From Lasioglossum baleicum (Eukaryota > Arthropoda > Insecta > Hymenoptera > Halictidae), in assembly GCF_051020765.1 (NCBI RefSeq), contig NW_027469099.1, positions 434,001 to 498,000 of the forward strand: a stretch of 64,000 nucleotides of DNA, read 5' to 3'. Under the pieces are notes generated by a model. The model searched no databases. It was not told the origin of the DNA and saw nothing but the letters and a program-made list of their open reading frames with translations. Of this stretch, positions 7,984-20,417 are shown piece by piece; the stretch's first letter is position 1, and every line of letters begins with the position of its first letter. Position numbers and translations under genes: made by a program.

Positions 7984-8947
7984 ATGCGACCTGCCGGTCG
8001 ACCCCCCTCCTTTTATTTTATAATATTTCATTTTATTCTATATATATTTTATATTCTATATTATAAATTTTATCTTTATCTTTTATTCCCCTTTATTTTG
8101 CCCCCCTTCTTATGTTTGTTGTGTTTTGTCCATTGTATTTATTTACTTATTATTATTTATTTATTTATTGACTTTTATTTTATCTATTTTATCTATACAC
8201 GTTTTCATTTATTGATTTTACCTTTTATTTTATCGTATTTTTAAGTTTTAAGCGGGTCAACCAGGGGGGCGGGACGGGGGTAGGGGACAGACGCGAGCCG
8301 GAACTCGCCTCTGTCCCCTCCTTGTCGCGTGCGGAAAAAAATACAATGCAGCGTGTACGAGTATTTGCACATGTATAAAAATCGGATGGCGCGGTAACAA
8401 AAATTCTAAATCATACAGCACAAGTTGCAGCAATGCATGCGCATAAGTTAAATTACCTGCATACCGCCGTTTCCTCAAACTGTGTGTTCATAACTGGCAC
8501 TGGGAGGATCGCAGTGCCACCACTGCGAGGAGGCCCAGGACTCTGCGCGGCAGACGCTGGAAGAATGTCCAGCGTGGTCGGCGCCGCGCAGAGACCTAAG
8601 GGGCGTTATTGGGATGGACCTCTCGTTGCCGGTCGTGGTCGAACACATGATCGGCAGCGAGATGTCAAGAGCAGCGTTTGCCTCCTTCTGCGAGATTGTG
8701 ATAACGCAGAAGGAGGCAGCGGAGAGAGAGAGGAAAGCCGACCCCCTCTCCGCCAGGAGGCTAGCATCGGCGGGGCAACCCCGACGAGGCCGACGGCCCC
8801 CTGTAAGGGGCCGCAGACGTAATGGCGGCGGTGGGACTACTTAGTACTTCCACCGCCGCCAAGGGGGGCTGGCCGTTAAGGCGCCCCCGGGGTGGGCAAC
8901 TCGCGGGGGGCGAGGTGGAGCAATAATCTTCTCCCCCCTCTACAAAG
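7984..8947 (+). repeat. Monomer 9
   Basis: 964 bp, family A (AAGCGGG form). Tail frame 8494-8844, state c. Counterpart of monomer 6 at +2,890 bp. Confidence 0.96.
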
Positions 8948-9909
8948 ATGCGACCTGCCGGTCGACCCCCCTCCTTTTATTTTATACTATTTCATTTTAT
9001 TCTATATATATTTTATATTCTATATTATAAATTTTATCTTTATCTTTTATTCCCCTTTATTTTGCCCCCCTTCTTATGTTTGTTGTGTTTTGTCCATTGT
9101 ATTTATTTACTTATTATTATTTATTTATTTATTGACTTTTATTTTATCTATTTTATCTACACACGTTTTCATTTATTGATTTTATCTTTTATTTTATCGT
9201 ATTTTAAGTTTTATGCGATTCGACCAGGGGGTGGGACGGGGGGAGGGGACAGACGCGAGCCGGAACTCGCCTCTGTCCCCTCCTTGTCGCGTGCGGAAAA
9301 AAATACAATGCAGCGTGTACGAGTATTTGCACATGTATACAAATCGGATGGCGCGGTAACAAAAATTCTAAATTATACAGCACTAGTTGCAGCAATGCAT
9401 GCGCATAAGTTAAATTACCTGCATACCGCCGTTTCCTCAAACTGTGTGGTCATAACTGGCACTGGGAGGATCGCAGTGCCACCACTGCGAGGAGGCCCAG
9501 GACTCTGCGCTGCATACGCTGGAAGAATGTCCAGCGTGGTCGGCACCGCGCAGAGACCTAAGGGACGTTATTGGGATGGACCTCTCGTTGCCGGCCGTGG
9601 TCGACCACATGATCGGCAGCGAGAGGTCAAGAGCAGCGTTTGCCTCCTTCTGCGAGATTGTGATAGCGCAGAAGGAGGCAGCGGAGAGGGAGAGGAAAGC
9701 CGACCCCCCCTCTCCCAGGAGGCTAGCATCGGCGGGGCAACCCCGACGAGTGCGACGGCCCCCTGTAAGGGGCCGCAGACGTAATGGCGGCGGTGGGACT
9801 ACTTAGTACTTCCACCGCCGCCAAGGGGGGCTGGCCGTTAAGGCGCCCCCGGGGTGGGGAGCTCGCGGGGGGCGACCTGGAGCAATAATCCCCTCCCCCC
9901 TCTACAAAG
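8948..9909 (+). repeat. Monomer 10
   Basis: 962 bp, family B. Tail frame 9456-9806, state a. A local rearrangement CCCCCCCTCTCCC (near 9704) changes Pro-Leu-Ser-Ala-Arg to Pro-Pro-Ser-Pro-Arg without altering length. Confidence 0.96.
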
Positions 9910-10873
9910 ATGAGACCTGCCGGTCGACCCCCCTCCTTTTATTTTATAATATTTCATTTTATTCTATATATATTTTATATTCTATATTATAAATTTTATC
10001 TTTATCTTTTATTCCCCTTTATTTTGCCCCCCTTCTTATGTTTGGTGTGTTTTGTCCATTGTATTTATTTACTTATTATTATTTATTTATTTATTGACTT
10101 TTATTTTATCTATTTTATCTGTACACGTTTTCATTTATTGATTTTACCTTTTATTTTATCGTATTTTTAAGTTTTATGCGGGTCAACCATGGGGGCGGGA
10201 CGGGTGGAGGGGACAGACGCGAGCCGGAACTCGCCTCTGTCCCCTCCTTGTCGCGCGCGGAAAAAAATACAATGCAGCGTGTACGAGTATTTGCACATGT
10301 ATAAAAATCGGATGGCGCGGTAACAAAAATTTTAAATCATACAGCACAAGTTGCAGCAATGCATGCGCATAAGTTAAATTACCTGCATACCGCCGTTTCC
10401 TCAAACTGTGTGTTCATAACTGGCACTGGGAGGATCGCAGTGCCACCACTGCGAGGAGGCCCAGGTCTCTGCGCGGCATACGCTGGAAGAATGTCTAGCG
10501 TGGTCGGCGCCGCGCAGAGACCTAAGGGGCGTTATTGGGATGGACCTCTCGTTGCCGGTCGTGGTCGAACACATGATCGGCAGCGAGAGGTCAAGAGCAG
10601 CGTTCGCCTCCTTCTGCGAGATTGTGATAACGCAGAAGGAGGCAGCGGAGAGGGAGAGGAAAGCCGATCCCCTCTCCGCCAGGAGGCTTGCATCGGTGGG
10701 GCAACCCCGACGAGTCCGACGGCCCCCTGTAAGGGACCGCAGACGTAATGGCGGCGGTGGGACTACTTAGTACTTCCACCGCCGCCAAGGGGGGCTGGAC
10801 GTTAAGGCGCCCCCGGGGTGGGCAGCTCGCGGGGGGCGAGGTGGAGCAATAATCCCCTCCTCCCTCTACAAAG
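9910..10873 (+). repeat. Monomer 11
   Basis: 964 bp, family A. Tail frame 10420-10770, state b. CGCGCGG near 10255 and CTGTACACG near 10120 are private; AGGGACCGC weakens hairpin 8. Confidence 0.96.
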
Positions 10874-11824
10874 ATGCGACCTGCCGGTCGACCCCCCTCC
10901 TTTTATTTTATAATATTTCATTTTATTCTATATATATTTTATATTCTATATTATAAATTTTATCTTTATCTTTTATTCCCCTTTATTTTGCCCCCCTTCT
11001 TATGTTTGGTGTGTTTTGTCCATTGTATTTATTTACTTATTATTATTTATTTATTTATTGACTTTTATTTTATCTATTTTATCTATACACGTTTTCATTT
11101 ATTGATTTTACCTTTTATTTTATCGTATTTTTAAGTTTTATGGGGGCGGGACGGGGGGAGGGGACAGACGCGAGCCGGAACTCGCCTCTGTCCCCTCCTT
11201 GTCGCGTGCGGAAAAAAATACAATGCAGCGTGTACGAGTATTTGCACATGTATAAAAATCGGATGGCGCGGTAACAAAAATTCTAAATTATACAGCACTA
11301 GTTGCAGCAATGCATGCGCATAAGTTAAATTACCTGCATACCGCCGTTTCCTCAAACTGTGTGTTCATAACTGGCACTGGGAGGATCGCAGTGCCACCAC
11401 TGCGAGGAGGCCCAGGTCTCTGCGCGGCATACGCTGGAAGAATGTCCAGCGTGGTCGGCGCCGCGCAGAGACCTAAGGGGCGTTATTGGGATGGACCTCT
11501 CGTTGCCGGTCGTGGTCGAACACATGATCGGCATCGAGAGGTCAAGAGCAGCGTTTGCCTCCTTCAGCGAGATTGTGATAACGCGGAAGGTGGCAGCGGA
11601 GAGGGAGAGGAAAGCCGACCCCCTCTCCGCCAGGAGGCTAGCATCGACGGGGCAACCCCGACGAGGCCGACGGCCCCCTGTAAGGCGCCGCAGACGTAAT
11701 GGCGGCGGTGGGACTACTTAGTACTTCCACCGCCGCCAAGGGGGGCTGGCCGTTAAGGCGCCCCCGGGGTGGGCAGCTCGCGGGGGGCGAGGTGGAGCAA
11801 TAATCCCCTCCCCCCTCTACAAAC
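10874..11824 (+). repeat. Monomer 12 (13-bp deletion)
   Basis: 951 bp, family A. Tail frame 11371-11721, state b. A 13-bp segment starting ATGCGGG is missing near 11141 between two ATG copies. CTTCAGCGAG and GGAAGGTGG disturb hairpin 5. Otherwise close to monomer 18. Confidence 0.95.
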
Positions 11825-12762
11825 ATGCGACCTGCCGGTCGACCCCCCTCCTTTTATTTTATAATATTTCATTTTATTCTATATATATTTTATATTCTAT
11901 ATTATAAATTTTATCTTTATCTTTTATTCCCCTTTATTTTGCCCCCCTTCTTATGTTTGTTGTGTTTTGTCCATTGTATTTATTTACTTATTATTATTTA
12001 TTTATTTATTGACTTTTATTTTATCTATTTTATCTACACACGTTTTCATTTATTGATTTTATCTTTTATTTTATCGTATTTTAAGTTTTATGCGATTCGA
12101 CCAGGTGGTGGGACGGGGGGAGGGGACAGACGCGAGCCGGAACTCGCCTCTGTCCCCTCCTTGTCGCGTGCGGAAAAAAATACAATGCAGCGTGTACGAG
12201 TATTTGCACATGTATACAAATCGGATGGCGCGGTAACAAAAATTCTAAATTATACAGCACTAGTTGCAGCAATGCATGCGCATAAGTTAAATTACCTGCA
12301 TACCGCCGTTTCCTCAAACTGTGTGGTCATAACTGGCACTGGGAGGATCGCAGTGCCACCACTGCGAGGAGGCCCAGGACTCTGCGCTGCATACGCTGGA
12401 AGAATGTCCAGCGTGGTCGGCACCGCGCAGAGACCTAAGGGACGTTATTGGGATGGACCTCTCGTTGCCGGCCGTGGTCGACCACATGATCGGCAGCGAG
12501 AGGTCAAGAGCAGCGTTTGCCTCCTTCTGCGAGATTGTGATAACGCAGAAGGAGGCAGCGGAGAGGGAGAGGAAAGCCGACCCCCTCTCCGCCAGGAGGC
12601 TTGCATCGGTGGGGCAACCCCGACGAGTCCGACGGCCCCCTGTAAGGGGCCGCAGACGTAATGGCGGCGGTGGGACTACTTAGTACTTCCACCGCCGCCA
12701 AGGGGGGCTGGCAGCTCGCGGGGGGCGAGGTGGAGCAATAATCCCCTCCCCCCTCTACAAAG
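11825..12762 (+). repeat. Monomer 13 (24-bp deletion)
   Basis: 938 bp, family B. Tail frame 12333-12683, state a. The 24 bp from CCGTTAAGG to GGGTGGG after the tail stop are missing, leaving GGCTGGCAGCTCGC. Same deletion as monomers 17 and 19. Confidence 0.95.
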
Positions 12763-13723
12763 ATGCGACCTGCCGGTCGACCCCCCTCCTTTTATTTTAT
12801 AATATTTCATTTTATTCTATATATATTTTATATTCTATATTATAAATTTTATCTTTATCTTTTATTCCCCTTTATTTTGCCCCCCTTCTTATGTTTGTTG
12901 TGTTTTGTCCATTGTATTTATTTACTTATTATTATTTATTTATTTATTGACTTTTATTTTATCTATTTTATCTACACACGTTTTCATTTATTGATTTTAT
13001 CTTTTATTTTATCGTATTTTAAGTTTTATGCGATTCGACCAGGGGGTGGGACGGGGGGAGGGGACAGACGCGAGCCGGAACTCGCCTCTGTCCCCTCCTT
13101 GTCGCGTGCGGAAAAAAATACAATGCAGCGTGTACGAGTATTTGCACATGTATACAAATCGGATGGCGCGGTAACAAAAATTCTAAATTATACAGCACTA
13201 GTTGCAGCAATGCATGCGCATAAGTTAAATTACCTGCATACCGCCGTTTCCTCAAACTGTGTGGTCATAACTGGCACTGGGAGGATCGCAGTGCCACCAC
13301 TGCGAGGAGGCCCAGGACTCTGCGCTGCATACGCTGGAAGAATGTCCAGCATGGTCGGCACCGCGCAGAGACCTAAGGGACGTTATTGGGATGACCTCTC
13401 GTTGCCGGCCGTGGTCGACCACATGATCGGCAGCGAGAGGTCAAGAGCAGCGTTTGCCTCCTTCTGCGAGATTGTGATACCGCAGAAGGAGGCAGCGGAG
13501 AGGGAGAGGAAAGCCGACCCCCTCTCTGCCAGGAGGCTAGCATCGGCGGGGCAACCCCGACGAGTGCGACGGCCCCCTGTAAGGGGCCGCAGACGTAATG
13601 GCGGCGGTGGGACTACTTAGTACTTCCACCGCCGCCAAGGGGGGCTGGCCGTTAAGGCGCCCCCGGGGTGGGGAGCTCGCGGGGGGCGACCTGGAGCAAT
13701 AATCCCCTCCCCCCTCTACAAAG
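12763..13723 (+). repeat. Monomer 14 (1-bp deletion in tail)
   Basis: 961 bp, family B. Tail 13271-13620, state a, with a single-base deletion (GGGATGACC, near 13390). Also TCCAGCATGG, shared with monomers 45, 48 and 66. Confidence 0.95.
13271..13620 (+). pseudogene. R1-clade ORF2 tail with frameshift; fuses into a 285-codon frame
   Basis: One G is missing from GGGATGGACC near 13390, so the knuckle frame shifts ahead of the DLSLP segment. The same deletion joins the T-rich-block frame starting at 12763 to the last part of the tail, giving a 285-codon open frame (12763-13620). I take this as chance: the first 86 or so codons are low-complexity Phe/Ile/Tyr/Leu and only the last 75 are of retrotransposon origin. 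Confidence 0.7.
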
Positions 13724-14687
13724 ATGAGACCTGCCGGTCGACCCCCCTCCTTTTATTTTATAATATTTCATTTTATTCTATATATATTTTATATTCTATA
13801 TTATAAATTTTATCTTTATCTTTTATTCCCCTTTATTTTGCCCCCCTTCTTATGTTTGTTGTGTTTTGTCCATTGTATTTATTTACTTATTATTATTTAT
13901 TTATTTATTGACTTTTATTTTATCTATTTTATCTATACACGTTTTCATTTATTGATTTTACCTTTTATTTTATCGTATTTTTAAGTTTTATGCGGGTCAA
14001 CCATGGGGGCGGGACGGGGGGAGGGGACAGACGCGAGCCGGAACTCGCCTCTGTCCCCTCCTTGTCGCGTGCGGAAAAAAATACAATGCAGCGTGTACGA
14101 GTATTTGCACATGTATAAAAATCGGATGGCGCGGTAACAAAAATTTTAAATCATACAGCACAAGTTGCAGCAATGCATGCGCATAAGTTAAATTACCTGC
14201 ATACCGCCGTTTCCTCAAACTGTGTGTTCATAACTGGCACTGGGAGGATCGCAGTGCCACCACTGCGAGGAGGCCCAGGTCTCTGCGCGGCATACGCTGG
14301 AAGAATGTCTAGCGTGGTCGGCGCCGCGCAGAGACCTAAGGGGCGTTATTGGGATGGACCTCTCGTTGCCGGTCGTGGTCGAACACATGATCGGCAGCGA
14401 GAGGTCAAGAGCAGCGTTCGCCTCCTTCTGCGAGATTGTGATAACGCAGAAGGAGGCAGCGGAGAGGGAGAGGAAAGCCGTCCCCCTCTCCGCCAGGAGG
14501 CTTGCATCGGTGGGGCAACCCCGACGAGTCCGACGGCCCCCTGTAAGGGGCCGCAGACGTAATGGCGGCGGTGGGACTACTTAGTACTTCCACCGCCGCC
14601 AAGGGGGGCTGGACGTTAAGGCACCCCCGGGGTGGGCAGCTCGCGGGGGGCGAGGTGGAGCAATAATCCCCTCCTCCCTCTACAAAG
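13724..14687 (+). repeat. Monomer 15
   Basis: 964 bp, family A. Tail frame 14234-14584, state b. GCCGTCCCC (Asp to Val) and GGCACCCCC are shared with monomers 20 and 31. Confidence 0.95.
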
Positions 14688-15651
14688 ATGCGACCTGCCG
14701 GTCGACCCCCCTCCTTTTATTTTATAATATTTCATTTTATTCTATATATATTTTATATTCTATATTATAAATTTTATCTTTATCTTTTATTCCCCTTTAT
14801 TTTGCCCCCCTTCTTATGTTTGGTGTGTTTTGTCCATTGTATTTATTTACTTATTATTATTTATTTATTTATTGACTTTTATTTTATCTATTTTATCTAT
14901 ACACGTTTTCATTTATTGATTTTACCTTTTATTTTATCGTGTTTTTAAGTTTTATGCGGGTCAACCATGGGGGCGGGACGGGGGGAGGGGACAGACGCGA
15001 GCCGGAACTCGCCTCTGTCCCCTCGTTGTCGCGTGCGGAAAAAAATACAATGCAGCGTGTACGAGTATTTGCACATGTATAAAAATCGGATGGCGCGGTA
15101 ACAAAAATTCTAAATTATACAGCACTAGTTGCAGCAATGCATTCGCATAAGTTAAATTACCTGCATACCGCCGTTTCCTCAAACTGTGTGTTCATAACTG
15201 GCACTGGGAGGATCGCAGTGCCACCACTGCGAGGAGGCCCAGGACTCTGCGCTGCATACGCTGGAAGAATGTCCAGCGTGGTCGGCACCGCGCAGAGACC
15301 TAAGGGACGTTATTGGGATGGACCTCTCGTTGCCGGCCGTGGTCGACCACATGATCGGCAGCGAGAGGTCAAGAGCAGCGTTTGCCTCCTTCTGCGAGAT
15401 TGTGATAGCGCAGAAGGAGGCAGCGGAGAGGGAGAGGAAAGCCGACCCCCTCTCTGTCAGGAGGCTAGCATCGGCGGGGCAACCCCGACGAGTGCGACGG
15501 CCCCCTGTAAGGGGCCGCAGACGTAATGGCGGCGGTGGGACTACTTAGTACTTCCACCGCCGCCAAGGGGGGCTAGCCGTTAAGGCGCCCCCGGGGTGGG
15601 CAGCTCGCGGGGGGCGAGGTGGAGCAATAATCCCCTCCCCCCTCTACAAAC
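14688..15651 (+). repeat. Monomer 16
   Basis: 964 bp, family A. Tail frame 15198-15548, state a. GCATTCGCAT near 15140 and GGGCTAGCCG near 15569, shared with monomers 21 and 32-34. Confidence 0.95.
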
Positions 15652-16589
15652 ATGCGACCTGCCGGTCGACCCCCCTCCTTTTATTTTATAATATTTCATT
15701 TTATTCTATATATATTTTATATTCTATATTATAAATTTTATCTTTATCTTTTATTCCCCTTTATTTTGCCCCCCTTCTTATGTTTGTTGTGTTTTGTCCA
15801 TTGTATTTATTTACTTATTATTATTTATTTATTTATTGACTTTTATTTTATCTATTTTATCTACACACGTTTTCATTTATTGATTTTATCTTTTATTTTA
15901 TCGTATTTTAAGTTTTATGCGATTCGACCAGGTGGTGGGACGGGGGGAGGGGACAGACGCGAGCCGGAACTCGCCTCTGTCCCCTCCTTGTCGCGTGCGG
16001 AAAAAAATACAATGCAGCGTGTACGAGTATTTGCACATGTATACAAATCGGATGGCGCGGTAACAAAAATTCTAAATTATACAGCACTAGTTGCAGCAAT
16101 GCATGCGCATAAGTTAAATTACCTGCATACCGCCGTTTCCTCAAACTGTGTGGTCATAACTGGCACTGGGAGGATCGCAGTGCCACCACTGCGAGGAGGC
16201 CCAGGACTCTGCGCTGCATACGCTGGAAGAATGTCCAGCGTGGTCGGCACCGCGCAGAGACCTAAGGGACGTTATTGGGATGGACCTCTCGTTGCCGGCC
16301 GTGGTCGACCACATGATCGGCAGCGAGAGGTCAAGAGCAGCGTTTGCCTCCTTCTGCGAGATTGTGATAACGCAGAAGGAGGCAGCGGAGAGGGAGAGGA
16401 AAGCCGACCCCCTCTCCGCCAGGAGGCTTGCATCGGTGGGGCAACCCCGACGAGTCCGACGGCCCCCTGTAAGGGGCCGCAGACGTAATGGCGGCGGTGG
16501 GACTACTTAGTACTTCCACCGCCGCCAAGGGGGGCTGGCAGCTCGCGGGGGGCGAGGTGGAGCAATAATCCCCTCCCCCCTCTACAAAG
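15652..16589 (+). repeat. Monomer 17 (24-bp deletion)
   Basis: 938 bp, family B. Tail frame 16160-16510, state a. Same 24-bp deletion as monomers 13 and 19, and preceded by the same CTACAAACATG start as monomer 13. Confidence 0.95.
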
Positions 16590-17553
16590 ATGCGACCTGC
16601 CGGTCGACCCCCCTCCTTTTATTTTATAATATTTCATTTTATTCTATATATATTTTATATTCTATATTATAAATTTTATCTTTATCTTTTATTCCCCTTT
16701 ATTTTGCCCCCCTTCTTATGTTTGTTGTGTTTTGTCCATTGTATTTATTTACTTATTATTATTTATTTATTTATTGACTTTTATTTTATCTATTTTATCT
16801 ATACACGTTTTCATTTATTGATTTTACCTTTTATTTTATCGTATTTTTAAGTTTTATGCGGGTCAACCATGGGGGCGGGACGGGGGGAGGGGACAGACGC
16901 GAGCCGGAACTCGCCTCTGTCCCCTCCTTGTCGCGTGCGGAAAAAAATACAATGCAGCGTGTACGAGTATTTGCACATGTATAAAAATCGGATGGCGCGG
17001 TAACAAAAATTCTAAATTATACAGCACTAGTTGCAGCAATGCATGCGCATAAGTTAAATTACCTGCATACCGCCGTTTCCTCAAACTGTGTGTTCATAAC
17101 TGGCACTGGGAGGATCGCAGTGCCACCACTGCGAGGAGGCCCAGGTCTCTGCGCGGCATACGCTGGAAGAATGTCCAGCGTGGTCGGCGCCGCGCAGAGA
17201 CCTAAGGGGCGTTATTGGGATGGACCTCTCGTTGCCGGTCGTGGTCGAACACATGATCGGCATCGAGAGGTCAAGAGCAGCGTTTGCCTCCTTCAGCGAG
17301 ATTGTGATAACGCGGAAGGTGGCAGCGGAGAGGGAGAGGAAAGCCGACCCCCTCTCCGCCAGGAGGCTAGCATCGACGGGGCAACCCCGACGAGGCCGAC
17401 GGCCCCCTGTAAGGCGCCGCAGACGTAATGGCGGCGGTGGGACTACTTAGTACTTCCACCGCCGCCAAGGGGGGCTGGCCGTTAAGGCGCCCCCGGGGTG
17501 GGCAGCTCGCGGGGGGCGAGGTGGAGCAATAATCCCCTCCCCCCTCTACATAC
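16590..17553 (+). repeat. Monomer 18
   Basis: 964 bp, family A. Tail frame 17100-17450, state b. Counterpart of monomer 12 without the 13-bp deletion; shares GGCATCGAGAGG and CTTCAGCGAG. Confidence 0.95.
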
Positions 17554-18491
17554 ATGCGACCTGCCGGTCGACCCCCCTCCTTTTATTTTATAATATTTCA
17601 TTTTATTCTATATATATTTTATATTCTATATTATAAATTTTATCTTTATCTTTTATTCCCCTTTATTTTGCCCCCCTTCTTATGTTTGTTGTGTTTTGTC
17701 CATTGTATTTATTTACTTATTATTATTTATTTATTTATTGACTTTTATTTTATCTATTTTATCTACACACGTTTTCATTTATTGATTTTATCTTTTATTT
17801 TATCGTATTTTAAGTTTTATGCGATTCGACCAGGTGGTGGGACGGGGGGAGGGGACAGACGCGAGCCGGAACTCGCCTCTGTCCCCTCCTTGTCGCGTGC
17901 GGAAAAAAATACAATGCAGCGTGTACGAGTATTTGCACATGTATACAAATCGGATGGCGCGGTAACAAAAATTCTAAATTATACAGCACTAGTTGCAGCA
18001 ATGCATGCGCATAAGTTAAATTACCTGCATACCGCCGTTTCCTCAAACTGTGTGGTCATAACTGGCACTGGGAGGATCGCAGTGCCACCACTGCGAGGAG
18101 GCCCAGGACTCTGCGCTGCATACGCTGGAAGAATGTCCAGCGTGGTCGGCACCGCGCAGAGACCTAAGGGACGTTATTGGGATGGACCTCTCGTTGCCGG
18201 CCGTGGTCGACCACATGATCGGCAGCGAGAGGTCAAGAGCAGCGTTTGCCTCCTTCTGCGAGATTGTGATAACGCAGAAGGAGGCAGCGGAGAGGGAGAG
18301 GAAAGCCGACCCCCTCTCCGCCAGGAGGCTTGCATCGGTGGGGCAACCCCGACGAGTCCGACGGCCCCCTGTAAGGGGCCGCAGACGTAATGGCGGCGGT
18401 GGGACTACTTAGTACTTCCACCGCCGCCAAGGGGGGCTGGCAGCTCGCGGGGGGCGAGGTGGAGCAATAATCCCCTCCCCCCTCTACAAAG
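17554..18491 (+). repeat. Monomer 19 (24-bp deletion)
   Basis: 938 bp, family B. Tail frame 18062-18412, state a. Third copy of the 24-bp deletion. Preceded by CTACATACATG, one change from the monomer 13 start. Confidence 0.95.
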
Positions 18492-19453
18492 ATGCGACCT
18501 GCCGGTCGACCCCCCTCCTTTTATTTTATAATATTTCATTTTATTCTATATATATTTTATATTCTATATTATAAATTTTATCTTTATCTTTTATTCCCCT
18601 TTATTTTGCCCCCCTTCTTATGTTTGTTGTGTTTTGTCCATTGTATTTATTTACTTATTATTATTTATTTATTTATTGACTTTTATTTTATCTATTTTAT
18701 CTACACACGTTTTCATTTATTGATTTTATCTTTTATTTTATCGTATTTTAAGTTTTATGCGATTCGACCAGGGGGTGGGACGGGGGGAGGGGACAGACGC
18801 GAGCCGGAACTCGCCTCTGTCCCCTCCTTGTCGCGTGCGGAAAAAAATACAATGCAGCGTGTACGAGTATTTGCACATGTATACAAATCGGATGGCGCGG
18901 TAACAAAAATTCTAAATTATACAGCACTAGTTGCAGCAATGCATGCGCATAAGTTAAATTACCTGCATACCGCCGTTTCCTCAAACTGTGTGGTCATAAC
19001 TGGCACTGGGAGGATCGCAGTGCCACCACTGCGAGGAGGCCCAGGTCTCTGCGCGGCATACGCTGGAAGAATGTCTAGCGTGGTCGGCGCCGCGCAGAGA
19101 CCTAAGGGGCGTTATTGGGATGGACCTCTCGTTGCCGGTCGTGGTCGAACACATGATCGGCAGCGAGAGGTCAAGAGCAGCGTTCGCCTCCTTCTGCGAG
19201 ATTGTGATAACGCAGAAGGAGGCAGCGGAGAGGGAGAGGAAAGCCGTCCCCCTCTCCGCCAGGAGGCTTGCATCGGTGGGGCAACCGCGACGAGTCCGAC
19301 GGCCCCCTGTAAGGGGCCGCAGACGTAATGGCGGCGGTGGGACTACTTAGTACTTCCACCGCCGCCAAGGGGGGCTGGACGTTAAGGCACCCCCGGGGTG
19401 GGCAGCTCGCGGGGGGCGAGGTGGAGCAATAATCCCCTCCTCCCTCTACAAAG
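18492..19453 (+). repeat. Monomer 20
   Basis: 962 bp, family B. Tail frame 19000-19350, state b. Front resembles monomer 14; back resembles monomer 15 (GCCGTCCCC), with CAACCGCGAC private to it and monomer 31. Confidence 0.95.
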
Positions 19454-20417
19454 ATGCGACCTGCCGGTCGACCCCCCTCCTTTTATTTTATAATATTTCA
19501 TTTTATTCTATATATATTTTATATTCTATATTATAAATTTTATCTTTATCTTTTATTCCCCTTTATTTTGCCCCCCTTCTTATGTTTGGTGTGTTTTGTC
19601 CATTGTATTTATTTACTTATTATTATTTATTTATTTATTGACTTTTATTTTATCTATTTTATCTATACACGTTTTCATTTATTGATTTTACCTTTTATTT
19701 TATCGTATTTTTAAGTTTTATGCGGGTCAACCATGGGGGCGGGACGGGGGGAGGGGACAGACGCGAGCCGGAACTCGCCTCTGTCCCCTCCTTGTCGCGT
19801 GCGGAAAAAAATACAATGCAGCGTGTACGAGTATTTGCACATGTATAAAAATCGGATGGCGCGGTAACAAAAATTCTAAATTATACAGCACTAGTTGCAG
19901 CAATGCATTCGCATAAGTTAAATTACCTGCATACCGCCGTTTCCTCAAACTGTGTGTTCATAACTGGCACTGGGAGGATCGCAGTGCCACCACTGCGAGG
20001 AGGCCCAGGACTCTGCGCTGCATACGCTGGAAGAATGTCCAGCGTGGTCGGCACCGCGCAGAGACCTAAGGGACGTCATTGGGATGGACCTCTCGTTGCC
20101 GGCCGTGGTCGACCACATGATCGGCAGCGAGAGGTCAAGAGCAGCGTTTGCCTCCTTCTGCGAGATTGTGATAGCGCAGAAGGAGGCAGCGGAGAGGGAG
20201 AGGAAAGCCGACCCCCTCTCTGCCAGGAGGCTATCATCGGCGGGGCAACCCCGACGAGTGCGACGGCCCCCTGTAAGGGGCCGCAGACGTAATGGCGGCG
20301 GTGGGACTACTTAGTACTTCCACCGCCGCCAAGGGGGGCTAGCCGTTAAGGCGCCCCCGGGGTGGGCAGCTCGCGGGGGGCGACCTGGAGCAATAATCCC
20401 CTCCCCCCTCTACAAAG
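19454..20417 (+). repeat. Monomer 21
   Basis: 964 bp, family A. Tail frame 19964-20314, state a. Same type as monomers 16 and 32; GACGTCATT near 20072 is private. Confidence 0.95.

Larger units (their letters stand above)
5094..10873 (+). repeat. Higher-order repeat: trimers, 2,890-bp period
   Basis: Monomers 6-8 and 9-11 align at exactly +2,890 bp for their first one and a half units (about 5094-6590 with 7984-9480). After that the tail halves are exchanged: monomer 7 ends like 11, and 8 ends like 10. The second copy is thus a mosaic. Confidence 0.85.
10874..20417 (+). repeat. Mosaic block with repeated 938-bp monomers
   Basis: Monomers 12-14 correspond to 18-20 (offset 5,729 bp from 11825). 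The back of 15 with 16 corresponds to the back of 20 with 21 (offset 4,766 bp). Monomer 17 is an additional copy of 13/19. The three copies of the 24-bp deletion show that these units were spread by exchange. Confidence 0.8.
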
